From positions 83,607 through 101,549 of the forward strand of contig DPHC01000018.1 in NCBI GenBank assembly GCA_003523055.1: a stretch of DNA of 17,943 nt, in the 5' to 3' direction. The DNA is from Dehalococcoidia bacterium (lineage in GTDB: Bacteria; Chloroflexota; Dehalococcoidia; Lucifugimonadales; UBA3495). Below are positions 1 through 6,650 of the stretch, piece by piece. Each line of letters starts with the position of its first letter. The stretch's first letter is position 1. The notes below the pieces were generated by a model. It searched no databases and had not been told where the DNA came from. It saw nothing but the letters and a program-made list of their open reading frames with translations. A program made the position numbers and the translations under genes.

Positions 1-103
1 ACAACGAGACCTACTTTTAATGACCATACTATTTCTTTTTGTCTAAAGTTAATTAGATTAGAATCTTTAGTTGGTTTTACTGAGCTAGGGCCTTTAGGTG
101 TTC

Positions 104-385
104 TTAGTCTCTTGAGTTACTGAAACAGTCACTACAATAAACAGGCCTGTCGCCACGAGGTTTAAACGGTACTTGAGCGTCTTTACCACATTCAGCGCAT
201 ACAATATCAAACATTTCTCTTGGACCACTTGATCGTTGTTCCGATCTCCTGGTACTTCTGCAAGGTTGACATCGTTTTGGTTCATTCACGAATCCACGTG
301 AGTTGAAAAATTCCTGCTCTCCAACTGTGAAGATGAACTCTCCCCCACAATCGGCGCATATTAAAGTTTTATCTGACAGTGCCAT
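104..385 (-). CDS. Double zinc-ribbon protein (PF13451 type plus CxxC-x17-CxxC)
   Basis: This 93-residue protein has two four-cysteine modules. The first uses C10/C13 and C39/C42 around a segment with the GEQEFF and NEPKRC signatures of the 'probable zinc-ribbon' family (PF13451). The second uses C63/C66 and C84/C87 with exactly 17 residues between the pairs, the CxxC-x17-CxxC pattern. Each module should hold one zinc ion. Such proteins are common and often multicopy in Chloroflexota and their molecular role is not known; nucleic-acid binding is only a guess. The ATG is well fixed by a nearly ideal ribosome binding site (AAGGAGGGG at 393-401, 7 bases upstream) and by a good upstream promoter. 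No partner gene lies downstream on the same strand inside the window. Confidence 0.9.
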   Translation of the reverse strand: MALSDKTLICADCGGEFIFTVGEQEFFNSRGFVNEPKRCQPCRSTRRSEQRSSGPREMFDIVCAECGKDAQVPFKPRGDRPVYCSDCFSNSRD

Positions 386-392
386 CAGTTGT

Positions 393-401
393 CCCCTCCT
401 T
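393..401 (-). promoter_or_regulatory. Strong Shine-Dalgarno of the zinc-ribbon gene
   Basis: On the minus strand this reads AAGGAGGGG, 7 bases before the ATG at 385. It is by far the strongest ribosome binding site in the window and suggests high translation of the small zinc-ribbon protein. Confidence 0.8.
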
Positions 402-462
402 GGGTCTTATTGAAGGGAATCCACTGAGAAATGATCTTAGCTTTACCCTACGATTAACACAT

Positions 463-490
463 ATTATATATCCCTTTGGAGTAATTGCAA
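463..490 (-). promoter_or_regulatory. Sigma-70-type promoter for the zinc-ribbon gene
   Basis: On the minus strand a TTGCAA -35 box (485-490) is followed after 16 bases by a perfect TATAAT -10 box (463-468). Transcription would start near 456, leaving a leader of about 70 bases before the ATG at 385. The rest of the interval 386-655 is AT-rich; I see no other gene, strong hairpin or repeat in it. Confidence 0.55.
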
Positions 491-655
491 CTATTTTTAA
501 AATGAATGTGTGGTTTAGTGCAGAAAATTACGAAATTAGATGACATAATTGGATTAAAATTACTAAATTGTATCGATATTTTGAATCATATACGAAGTTA
601 GTATTTTTATCTGTGGTTTGGGAGAGTTGTTTTTGAATGCTTTGATAAATTGAAA

Positions 656-731
656 TGGTACCCCAGGCAGGATTCGAACCTGCGACCTACTGCTTAGAAG
701 GCAGTCACTCTATCCTCTGAGTTACTGGGGC
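656..731 (-). tRNA. tRNA-Arg (anticodon TCT)
   Basis: The minus strand folds into a complete 76-base cloverleaf. The acceptor stem is GCCCCAG/CTGGGGT with a G:U first pair, the D stem is ACTC/GAGT, the anticodon stem ACTGC/GCAGT is perfect, and the T arm is GCAGG-TTCGAAT-CCTGC. The anticodon loop CTTCTAA gives anticodon TCT (complement of plus-strand 696-698), which reads AGA arginine codons, frequent in this AT-rich genome. The discriminator base A and the terminal CCA are encoded. Confidence 0.97.
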
Positions 732-754
732 TTACAAAATGAATTTTCGATTAT

Positions 755-782
755 ATTATATAAGATTTTTCAAAAGGGGCAA
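755..782 (-). promoter_or_regulatory. Promoter for tRNA-Arg
   Basis: On the minus strand TTGCCC (777-782) is followed after 16 bases by TATAAT (755-760); a second TATAAT overlaps at 750-755. The predicted start lies 10-20 bases before the mature tRNA 5' end at 731, which fits a short precursor leader. No clear Rho-independent terminator is visible after the tRNA. Confidence 0.45.
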
Positions 783-792
783 ACCGTTGGAA

Positions 793-821
793 TTGAAGAT
801 TGCCGATTTTTGGCATAATAT
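793..821 (+). promoter_or_regulatory. Possible promoter for the lipoprotein gene
   Basis: TTGAAG (793-798) is followed by an AT-rich -10 region that can be read as CATAAT (814-819, 15-base spacing) or TAATAT (816-821, 17-base spacing). It lies about 50 bases upstream of the lipoprotein start and is back to back with the tRNA promoter. The call rests on motif and position only. Confidence 0.3.
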
Positions 822-867
822 CTTAACGTTACTGAATTTTTAATTAAAATTGCTTTTAGGAGAATAG

Positions 868-1266
868 ATGATTTCAAAGAAAATTATATCAATGTTGAGT
901 ATAGCCTTGCTTCTATTGCCTATTCTTTCAAGTTGCGCCTCTCCTCCTAAGGTTTCATTTGAAGATTTGACGTGTGAAGGGCTTACTGAACAATGGACTG
1001 GCCATAAATACAGAGATAATTTCAAACGAAACAATGAATTTATTGAAATAATTCCGGTTCAAAAATTAGAACGTACCTCTGAAGTGTCTAAAGGCATTGG
1101 ATGTGACTCGATTGTTACGCTAAAACATAGTCAAACTCGGAGTGGCACTGACGCTAAACAAGAAGAAATTATATTGCAAGCATGGGAGCAATCAGATGGT
1201 TCCATCAGGCATGAATTTGCTTTCTGTTATTTGGTTACCTGCGAACAACTGTTTGCCGAACGATAA
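868..1266 (+). CDS. Small secreted lipoprotein, unknown function
   Basis: The 132-residue product starts with a classic lipoprotein signal: positive residues K4/K5, a hydrophobic core at about residues 6-19, then the lipobox LSSC with the lipidated cysteine at C23. The mature part of about 110 residues has four further cysteines, C36, C79, C120 and C125, which could form two disulfides outside the membrane. I recognise no domain family. The start is supported by AGGAG (858-862) five bases before the ATG. It stands alone between a divergent tRNA gene and the small mutase subunit; the 59-base gap and a separate ribosome binding site downstream give no strong sign of a functional link. Confidence 0.8.
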   Translation: MISKKIISMLSIALLLLPILSSCASPPKVSFEDLTCEGLTEQWTGHKYRDNFKRNNEFIEIIPVQKLERTSEVSKGIGCDSIVTLKHSQTRSGTDAKQEEIILQAWEQSDGSIRHEFAFCYLVTCEQLFAER

Positions 1267-1325
1267 TATTAGCAATGTGTACTATAATTAAATTACCTTC
1301 TGAATACGTTAGTAAGGAACTTTAA

Positions 1326-1730
1326 ATGCAAGTTAAAAAAGTGAGAGTATTAGTCGCGAAACCTGGCTTGGATGGGCATGATAGAGGTGCGAAGATAGTT
1401 GCGCGAGCTTTGCGAGATGCCGGATTAGAAGTGATATATACGGGCATAAGGCAAACTCCGGAAATGATAGTCAGGGCTGCAATACAAGAAGATGTTCAAG
1501 TATTGGGGTTGAGCATATTATCTGGTGCCCACTTGGAGATGACACAAGAGATTTTAAGTTTATTTCAAAAAGAAGGAATAGATGATATTTCTATTGTTTT
1601 GGGGGGGATTATCCCTGAGCAAGACAGAGATGCATTATTAGAATTGGGTGTTTATGAGGTATTTGGCCCTGGGACGGCAACAGAAACTATAGTTGATTGT
1701 ATTAAAATTGCAGGCGAAAAAAGAATATAA
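1326..1730 (+). CDS. mcmA2: Methylmalonyl-CoA mutase, small cobalamin-binding subunit
   Basis: This 134-residue protein is a stand-alone B12-binding domain of the methylmalonyl-CoA mutase type. It has the base-off/His-on signature DGHDRG (D16, H18, G21), in which H18 would ligate cobalt, then the SIL motif at 63-65 and the GG turn at 93-94 followed by IPEQD, which cradle the nucleotide tail. The length matches separate small subunits of archaeal and Chloroflexota mutases and is far shorter than one-chain enzymes of about 700 residues. It should pair with the catalytic subunit encoded at 12122-13771 on the other strand, not next door as is common. AAGGA (1314-1318) supports the start. Another B12 enzyme as partner cannot be excluded, but the sequence is closest to mutase C-terminal domains. 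Confidence 0.92.
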   Translation: MQVKKVRVLVAKPGLDGHDRGAKIVARALRDAGLEVIYTGIRQTPEMIVRAAIQEDVQVLGLSILSGAHLEMTQEILSLFQKEGIDDISIVLGGIIPEQDRDALLELGVYEVFGPGTATETIVDCIKIAGEKRI

Positions 1731-1732
1731 AT

Positions 1733-1786
1733 ACACAAAAAACGTTAGTTTTTATAAAAAAGCGGCTTTTATGGAACTATTTGTGT
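1733..1786 (+). terminator. AT-rich nested inverted repeats, possible weak terminator
   Basis: Just after the small mutase subunit there are nested inverted repeats: outer arms ACACAAA (1733-1739) and TTTGTGT (1780-1786), and inner pairs AAAAAC/GTTTTT (1738-1743, 1748-1753) and ATAAAA/TTTTAT (1754-1759, 1767-1772). The stems are mostly A:U and are not a textbook terminator. The position between two transcription units makes a termination or decay role possible. Confidence 0.22.
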
Positions 1787-1798
1787 TTAGGAACATTC

Positions 1799-1826
1799 TT
1801 GACAACTATTGTAAGGCGAGTACCAT
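1799..1826 (+). promoter_or_regulatory. Promoter for the DUF177-rpmF-fabD-nusB-acpP run
   Basis: A perfect -35 box TTGACA (1799-1804) is followed after 16 bases by TACCAT (1821-1826), which matches the -10 consensus at four of six positions. Transcription would begin near 1833, giving a short leader to the DUF177 gene. It is the only good promoter-like match in this gap. Confidence 0.45.
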
Positions 1827-1881
1827 GGGGGCCTAATAACATTAAACTTATTAAGGGATGGCAAATCCCGACTGCAATATT

Positions 1882-2391
1882 ATGAAATATAATTTATCAC
1901 AACTTCTTTTAAACCCTACTGGCTCGAGTCAGGTATATACGGTTGACCAAATTGAAGTTATTGAAGATGAAATAGAAATTAACTTAGGAATGAAGATCAA
2001 TATGACAAGGACTCATCAAGGAATTTGGGCACAAATTGATGGTAATGTTGCATTTTACGACACCTGTAGCCGGTGCCTAGAAAAATTTAAATATGTATCG
2101 AATATATTCTGCGAAGAAGAGTATTATTCTATATATGATGTAGAAGTTACCAGTAAAGCGAGTTATGGGTTTATAATAGACCAAGATCATATGATAGATC
2201 TATCAGAATTGGTAAGACAATCTGCAATAGTATCCACAGGTATAAAAGCTTTATGCAAGGAATCATGTAAGGGATTATGCGATGAATGCGGAAGTAACTT
2301 AAATGTTGATTCTTGTGATTGTGTTGAAAATAGAATAGACCCGCGTTGGTCCGGGCTTGCGGAATTGACCAAAAATAAAATAAATATATAG
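1882..2391 (+). CDS. DUF177/YceD family protein
   Basis: The protein carries the marks of the DUF177 (COG1399, YceD) family: an N-terminus MKYNLSQLL...GSS, a CxxC pair (C70/C73 counted from the upstream ATG) and a C-terminal cysteine cluster CKESCKGLCDECGSNL followed by CDC and the ending DPRWSGLAEL. Members are almost always encoded next to rpmF and are implicated in 23S rRNA accumulation and large-subunit assembly. The frame is open from an ATG at 1858, but AAGGG abuts that codon directly and so cannot serve as its ribosome binding site; homologues begin at the methionine at 1882, so I prefer that start. No clear ribosome binding site serves either. rpmF follows after 8 bases. Confidence 0.88.
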   Translation: MKYNLSQLLLNPTGSSQVYTVDQIEVIEDEIEINLGMKINMTRTHQGIWAQIDGNVAFYDTCSRCLEKFKYVSNIFCEEEYYSIYDVEVTSKASYGFIIDQDHMIDLSELVRQSAIVSTGIKALCKESCKGLCDECGSNLNVDSCDCVENRIDPRWSGLAELTKNKINI

Positions 2392-2399
2392 GGTTAATT

Positions 2400-2579
2400 A
2401 TGGGTGCATTACCTAAAAAGAAAATAACTAGAGCTAGACGTGGAGCAAAATTTAGTTCTTACAGACTGGATAAATTAAACACTATTACCTGTAATCGATG
2501 TAACGGTAATAAATTGCCTCACGCAGTCTGCACAAGTTGCGGATATTATAGAGGCAGACAGGTAATTGAAGTCAATTAA
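2400..2579 (+). CDS. rpmF: 50S ribosomal protein bL32
   Basis: This 59-codon gene reads MGALPKKKITRARRG at its start, the basic N-terminal tail of bL32, followed by a zinc ribbon with C31/C34 and C44/C47 and the ending GYYRGRQVIEVN. It is the zinc-binding form of L32, a structural protein of the large ribosomal subunit. It begins 8 bases after the DUF177 stop, the classic yceD-rpmF arrangement, and is presumably co-transcribed and coupled to it. A short GGG lies about 6 bases upstream as a weak ribosome binding site. Confidence 0.95.
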   Translation: MGALPKKKITRARRGAKFSSYRLDKLNTITCNRCNGNKLPHAVCTSCGYYRGRQVIEVN

Positions 2580-2630
2580 CTGAGTTGATTTTAATTAATA
2601 AGATGTTTTCAAAAATTCAGATTAGAATGT

Positions 2631-3578
2631 GTGACTATGGGCAATAATGTAAGAATGTCTAGTGTTTTCCCTGGGCAAGGTTCTCAATTTATTGGTATGG
2701 GGAAAGATATATATGACAATTTCAAAGTAGCTCGAGAAGCTTTCCAAGAAGCTGACGAAACGTTGGGTTACAAATTGTCTGATGTGATGTTTACCGGATC
2801 TTCTGACCAACTAGAAGATACCAGTTGCTCTCAACCAGCAATAATGGCTGTTAGTGTAGCTTGCTGGAGAGTCTTAGATGAAATGATACATAACGTTCCT
2901 TTAAAGATTGAATACTCTGCCGGGCATAGTTTGGGCGAATATACTTCTTTAGTAGTAGCTGGAGTTATGGATTACGCAGACGGATTGAAGCTTGTTCAGA
3001 AAAGAGGACAATTGATGCATGATGCATCAATTGTGAGACCAGGATCTATGGCAGCCATCATAGGATTAAATGAAGAATCCCTTAAAGATGTATGTGCTCA
3101 AACCGGAGCAGAAATAGCAAATATTAATTCTACTGACCAAATAGTAATTAGTGGTGATATTAAAGCAGTATCAGACGCCACTGAATTGGCGACTAATGAG
3201 GGTGCCAGAAAAATCATTAAACTACCAGTGAGCGGAGCTTTTCATTCATCGTTAATGGAATATGCATTAGAAGGTTTATCTGAAATATTGGAAGAAATTG
3301 CTTTTAAAGACCCTGAAGTACCAATTATTGCCAATTCAACAGGGTTGCCAGTAGAGAGCGCTGAAGAGATAAAAGCAGAACTACTTAGTGGTTTATGCAG
3401 CTGTGTGCAGTGGAAAAATTCGATTCAATACATGGTTGATTCAGGTGTAAATAAGTTTGTGGAATTTGGCCCCAGCAAGGTTTTGTCTAGCTTGATAAAA
3501 AGAATTAATAAAGACGTAGAAGTTGATACTATTTCTGATTCAAAATCTTTGAACAAATTTATAGAAACCCATAATTAA
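2631..3578 (+). CDS. fabD: Malonyl-CoA:ACP transacylase
   Basis: FabD moves the malonyl group from CoA to acyl carrier protein, supplying the extender unit for fatty-acid synthesis in the cytoplasm. The 315-residue sequence has the oxyanion-loop motif VFPGQGSQ (12-19), the nucleophile elbow GHSLGEY with S100, the malonate-binding arginine in KRGQLM (R125), the catalytic histidine in GAFHS (H205) and the C-terminal FVEFGPSKVL motif. The length is normal. The start is uncertain: the frame offers GTG at 2631, ATG at 2637 and ATG at 2655, none with a clear ribosome binding site. The gene lies 51 bases after rpmF and 15 before nusB, and its substrate acpP is two genes downstream. Confidence 0.95.
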   Translation: MTMGNNVRMSSVFPGQGSQFIGMGKDIYDNFKVAREAFQEADETLGYKLSDVMFTGSSDQLEDTSCSQPAIMAVSVACWRVLDEMIHNVPLKIEYSAGHSLGEYTSLVVAGVMDYADGLKLVQKRGQLMHDASIVRPGSMAAIIGLNEESLKDVCAQTGAEIANINSTDQIVISGDIKAVSDATELATNEGARKIIKLPVSGAFHSSLMEYALEGLSEILEEIAFKDPEVPIIANSTGLPVESAEEIKAELLSGLCSCVQWKNSIQYMVDSGVNKFVEFGPSKVLSSLIKRINKDVEVDTISDSKSLNKFIETHN

Positions 3579-3593
3579 TAAGGCTGAATATTA

Positions 3594-4043
3594 ATGTTGA
3601 TGACAACAGCGACTATACCAGAACGAAAAAAAGCAAGAGAATTAACTTTGCAGAAGTTGTTTGCTAAGGAATTTTTTAAAGATAGTGTAAAAAGAAAAAA
3701 TCCACTAGCAAAAGGTTCTAAATTAAAAGATATGGAGCAAATATTATCTGAAGATTTTGTAGATTTAATAACAACCGAAAAAGCAAACCTAGATGAGATA
3801 ATTAATAAACATGTAGATACGTGGCCAGTTGAGAAATTGGCTTATATAGACAAAAATATTTTAAGAATAGCCGTTTATGAGATATACAATCTACAATCTG
3901 TACCAGTAAAAGTATCTATAAATGAAGCTATAGAATTAGCAAAAAAATATGGTAGCGAAAGCTCTTATAAATTTATTAATGGCGTATTAGGATCAGTGGT
4001 CCGAGCGCTGACTGATCAAAATTTTGAAGTAACCGAGGTGTAA
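3594..4043 (+). CDS. nusB: Transcription antitermination factor NusB
   Basis: The 149-residue protein is all-helical with the N-terminal arginine-rich RKKARELTLQKLF motif that contacts boxA RNA. The C-terminal half, TWPVEKLAYIDKNILRIAVYEI then VSINEAIELAKKYG and YKFINGVLGSVVR, is diagnostic of NusB. NusB with NusE (ribosomal protein S10) forms the antitermination complex on rRNA operons. The insertion KDSVKRKNPLAKGSKLKD at about residues 29-46 is the least conserved part. The start at 3594 has AAGG (3580-3583) 10 bases upstream; a second ATG at 3600 is possible. It ends one base before acpP, so the two are probably translationally coupled. Confidence 0.93.
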   Translation: MLMTTATIPERKKARELTLQKLFAKEFFKDSVKRKNPLAKGSKLKDMEQILSEDFVDLITTEKANLDEIINKHVDTWPVEKLAYIDKNILRIAVYEIYNLQSVPVKVSINEAIELAKKYGSESSYKFINGVLGSVVRALTDQNFEVTEV

Positions 4044-4044
4044 C

Positions 4045-4302
4045 ATGGCGACAGTATATGACCGTATTAAAGATATAGTGGTAGACAAATTAGGTGTCGA
4101 AGAAGATCAAGTGAATGAAGAAGCATCTTTTGTTGAGGATCTTAATGCAGATTCCTTAGATTTAGTAGAGCTCATTATGGCTTTTGAAGAAGAATTTTCA
4201 ACCGGAGACCATGCGGTGGAAATTGATGATGAGGACGCAGCTAAAATCCTAACGGTTGGGAATGCTGTTTCATATTTGAAAGAAGCTGGTGTTACCGATT
4301 AA
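4045..4302 (+). CDS. acpP: Acyl carrier protein
   Basis: This 85-residue acidic protein has the ACP signature LNADSLDLVEL, in which S37 is the site for the 4'-phosphopantetheine arm that carries growing acyl chains. The N-terminal helix, FVEDL before the serine and the C-terminal LTVGNAVSYLKE helix follow the Escherichia coli protein closely. It is several residues longer than the E. coli protein, mainly because of about five extra residues after EEEFST (residues 53-58), between helix II and helix III. The ribosome binding site GAGGTG (4035-4040) lies inside the end of nusB, four bases before the ATG. Confidence 0.96.
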   Translation: MATVYDRIKDIVVDKLGVEEDQVNEEASFVEDLNADSLDLVELIMAFEEEFSTGDHAVEIDDEDAAKILTVGNAVSYLKEAGVTD

Positions 4303-4346
4303 ATTTTTCTTTTCTATGCTTGTAAAAACTTTAAATTTATGACGGT

Positions 4347-4904
4347 ATGGATGTGAAAAACCTCAATGAACTACATCGAATAATTTTGACCTGCAGTAAT
4401 TGTAACTTGCATACAACGCGCACAAACGCTGTACCAGGCACTGGAAGTGCAAAGGCAGAATTAATGTTTATTGGTGAAGCGCCTGGGGCTAGAGAAGATC
4501 TGGAAGGAAAACCCTTTATAGGAGCTGCTGGTAAAATTTTGGCAGAATTGTTGGATTTGATTCATTTATCAAGGCAACAAGTATTTATTACTAACGTAGT
4601 GAAGTGTAGGCCGCCTAATAACAGAAACCCAAGTGATTTCGAAATTTCTACCTGTAGTGAATATTTGTTTGCTCAGATAAAGTATGTAAATCCCAAACTA
4701 ATAGTACCGCTCGGGCGATTTGCGACTAATTATTTCCTTCCGAAAGAGCCTATTACCAAGGTTGCAGGAATATTACATGCAGTGGGTGACTATAAAGTAT
4801 ACCCTTTGTTACACCCTGCAGCTTCCTTGCGACGAAAAGAATACAAGGTACGCCTTGAAACTGATTTTAAAAAACTTCCTATGATCCTTCGAAATGCAGA
4901 ATAA
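4347..4904 (+). CDS. Family 4 uracil-DNA glycosylase (iron-sulfur)
   Basis: The 185-residue enzyme would remove uracil, mainly from cytosine deamination, as the first step of base-excision repair. Four cysteines fit the [4Fe-4S] cluster of family 4: C16 and C19 in LTCSNC, C87 in NVVKCRPPNNRNP, and C103. Motif 1 is GEAPGAREDLEGKPF (43-57) and the C-terminal active-site loop is HPAA (H156-A159). The length is typical of UDGa. The start at 4347 has no visible ribosome binding site; it follows acpP by 44 bases with no terminator between, so it may be read from the same transcript. Confidence 0.93.
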   Translation: MDVKNLNELHRIILTCSNCNLHTTRTNAVPGTGSAKAELMFIGEAPGAREDLEGKPFIGAAGKILAELLDLIHLSRQQVFITNVVKCRPPNNRNPSDFEISTCSEYLFAQIKYVNPKLIVPLGRFATNYFLPKEPITKVAGILHAVGDYKVYPLLHPAASLRRKEYKVRLETDFKKLPMILRNAE

Positions 4905-4937
4905 ATATATGCTATTTATGTATTGGAAAAATGTATT

Positions 4938-6566
4938 ATGAATCTTGATAAATTGCGAATAATTCCCTTCGGAGGATTGGGAGAAATCGGTAAAAACATG
5001 TTGGCATTTGAATATGCTGATGAAATTGTAATTATTGATTGCGGTATACAATTTCCAGATAATGATTTACATGGCGTGGATTTAATCATACCTGACATAG
5101 AATATTTGAAATCTACAAAAAAAAATATAAATATATTGATTACTCACGGGCATGAAGACCACATTGGTGCTCTTAAATTTATAACACAAGATATTGAGTG
5201 CGTGGTGTATGCTCCTAGATTTGCAAAACTACTGATAGAGAAAGACAACAGATTTTCCGGTAAAATTATCGAGATTCAAGAGAAAGTTTTAGTCCAAGTA
5301 AATGAATATTTTTGTGCTACCTGGTTTACAGTTAGTCATAGCATTCCAGATTCTATGGGAATTGTTTTAGATACTCCGGTCGGTAAAATGGTTCATACAG
5401 GAGACTTCAAACTAGATTTTGATGATGAAATACTTCATTTGACCGATAGACCATTTTTAGAACAATTGGGAAAAGAAAATGTCAGAATATTGTTTTCAGA
5501 TTCTACATACGCAGAAATTGAAGGAACTACCCCAACAGAAAATGTTCTAGACAATGTTTTTCTTTCAATATTAGAAAAAGCCCCCGGTAGGATAATTTTT
5601 TCTACCTTTTCCTCTCTTATTAGAAGAATCCAAAAAATTATTACTATTTCTGAATCTATGGGCAAGCAAGTCTGTTTTATCGGAAGTAGTATGATCAAAT
5701 ACACCGACATAGCTTTTCAATATGGGTATTTGGCATCAGCAGCGAACACAGTTATACATAGTAAACATATATCAAAAACCGATCCTAATAATCTTGTAAT
5801 TGTGATGACTGGTAGTCAAGGTGAACCCAATTCTGCACTAACTCGCTTGTCCAGAAATGCGCTTAAAGAGATATCGATTGAACCTACCGATACTGTGGTT
5901 TTATCATCTGGACCTATTCCGGGGAATGAAACCCGAGTATCTGGAGTAGTAAATGCTTTGTCTAGAAAATGCACGGAAGTAATATATGAACCTTTACGCA
6001 ATGTGCATGTCCATGGACATGCTTCAAATCTAGAATTGAGATGGATGATAGAAACCATTAAACCTAAACATCTAATACCAGTACATGGCGAAAATAAACA
6101 TTTGGTAGAACATTTCAAAATAGGAATCGAAAGTGGCATGAAGCAGTCTCAAATTTCTATTTTAAATGACGGAGAGACATTAGAAGTATCCGAAGAAAAT
6201 ATTTCTAACGGACCATCACTAGATCTCAAACAAATTTGGGTCAAAGGCACTCGGGTTTTTGATGGATGCCAATCTGTTCAAAAAGAACGACAATCGATGG
6301 CCAATGACGGAATTTGTATAGTTAATATAAATCTTTCAGATAAGTTTGATGTTAAATGCCGTGAATTTGGAATTGTTTCAGAGAAAAAGAAAACCACATT
6401 CTGTGCTGAAATTGAAAATCTCATCATACAAGAAAAATATAAAATAATAAGTTTATTAAATACTCAAGGTACACAAGCAGATGCGATTAATGAAATAATC
6501 AGGAATTTAATATATAAATCCTACACTTATTATCCAAAAATCTTCTGTAGTGTTACTTTTTCGTAA
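4938..6566 (+). CDS. rnj: Ribonuclease J
   Basis: RNase J is a zinc-dependent 5'-to-3' exonuclease and endonuclease in mRNA decay and rRNA maturation. The metallo-beta-lactamase core starts with RIIPFGGLGEIGKN, then the metal motif HGHEDH (codons near 5145-5162), the second ligand region VSHSIPDS and HTGDFKLD. The beta-CASP insertion contains MTGSQGEPNSALTRLS, and the core closes with HVHGHASNLEL and IPVHGENKHL. About 100 C-terminal residues remain, so the protein is full length. The frame is open from a TTG at 4923, but the ATG at 4938 lets the family N-terminus begin normally (MNLDKLRIIPFGG). The extreme C-terminus (YYPKIFCSVTFS) departs from the usual RRPMI-type ending. Confidence 0.94.
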   Translation: MNLDKLRIIPFGGLGEIGKNMLAFEYADEIVIIDCGIQFPDNDLHGVDLIIPDIEYLKSTKKNINILITHGHEDHIGALKFITQDIECVVYAPRFAKLLIEKDNRFSGKIIEIQEKVLVQVNEYFCATWFTVSHSIPDSMGIVLDTPVGKMVHTGDFKLDFDDEILHLTDRPFLEQLGKENVRILFSDSTYAEIEGTTPTENVLDNVFLSILEKAPGRIIFSTFSSLIRRIQKIITISESMGKQVCFIGSSMIKYTDIAFQYGYLASAANTVIHSKHISKTDPNNLVIVMTGSQGEPNSALTRLSRNALKEISIEPTDTVVLSSGPIPGNETRVSGVVNALSRKCTEVIYEPLRNVHVHGHASNLELRWMIETIKPKHLIPVHGENKHLVEHFKIGIESGMKQSQISILNDGETLEVSEENISNGPSLDLKQIWVKGTRVFDGCQSVQKERQSMANDGICIVNINLSDKFDVKCREFGIVSEKKKTTFCAEIENLIIQEKYKIISLLNTQGTQADAINEIIRNLIYKSYTYYPKIFCSVTFS

Positions 6567-6650
6567 AAACATGTAACTAAATCGTAAGATTTATTCAATT
6601 ACTTCATGTTAGCATGTTTACTATCGTGATTTGATAAGTTTTACCAGAAT

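Noticed and set aside
1..123. A plus-strand frame open from the window edge to a TGA at 121-123, and a minus-strand ATG at 27 running off the edge.
   Set aside because: Forty and nine codons with no recognisable motif; the plus frame would overlap the zinc-ribbon gene by 20 bases. Not enough sequence to call a gene.
94..285. Minus-strand reading frame of 63 codons overlapping the zinc-ribbon gene.
   Set aside because: Shadow frame; the zinc-ribbon frame has a strong ribosome binding site and two complete cysteine modules.
1858..1881. Upstream ATG of the DUF177 gene.
   Set aside because: AAGGG abuts the codon and cannot act as its ribosome binding site, and family members start at the methionine at 1882.
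6567..6650. Imperfect inverted repeat GTAAAAACATG/CATGTTTAC between RNase J and ftsK.
   Set aside because: Two-base bulge, 30-plus-base loop and no U-run; too weak to call a terminator or operator.
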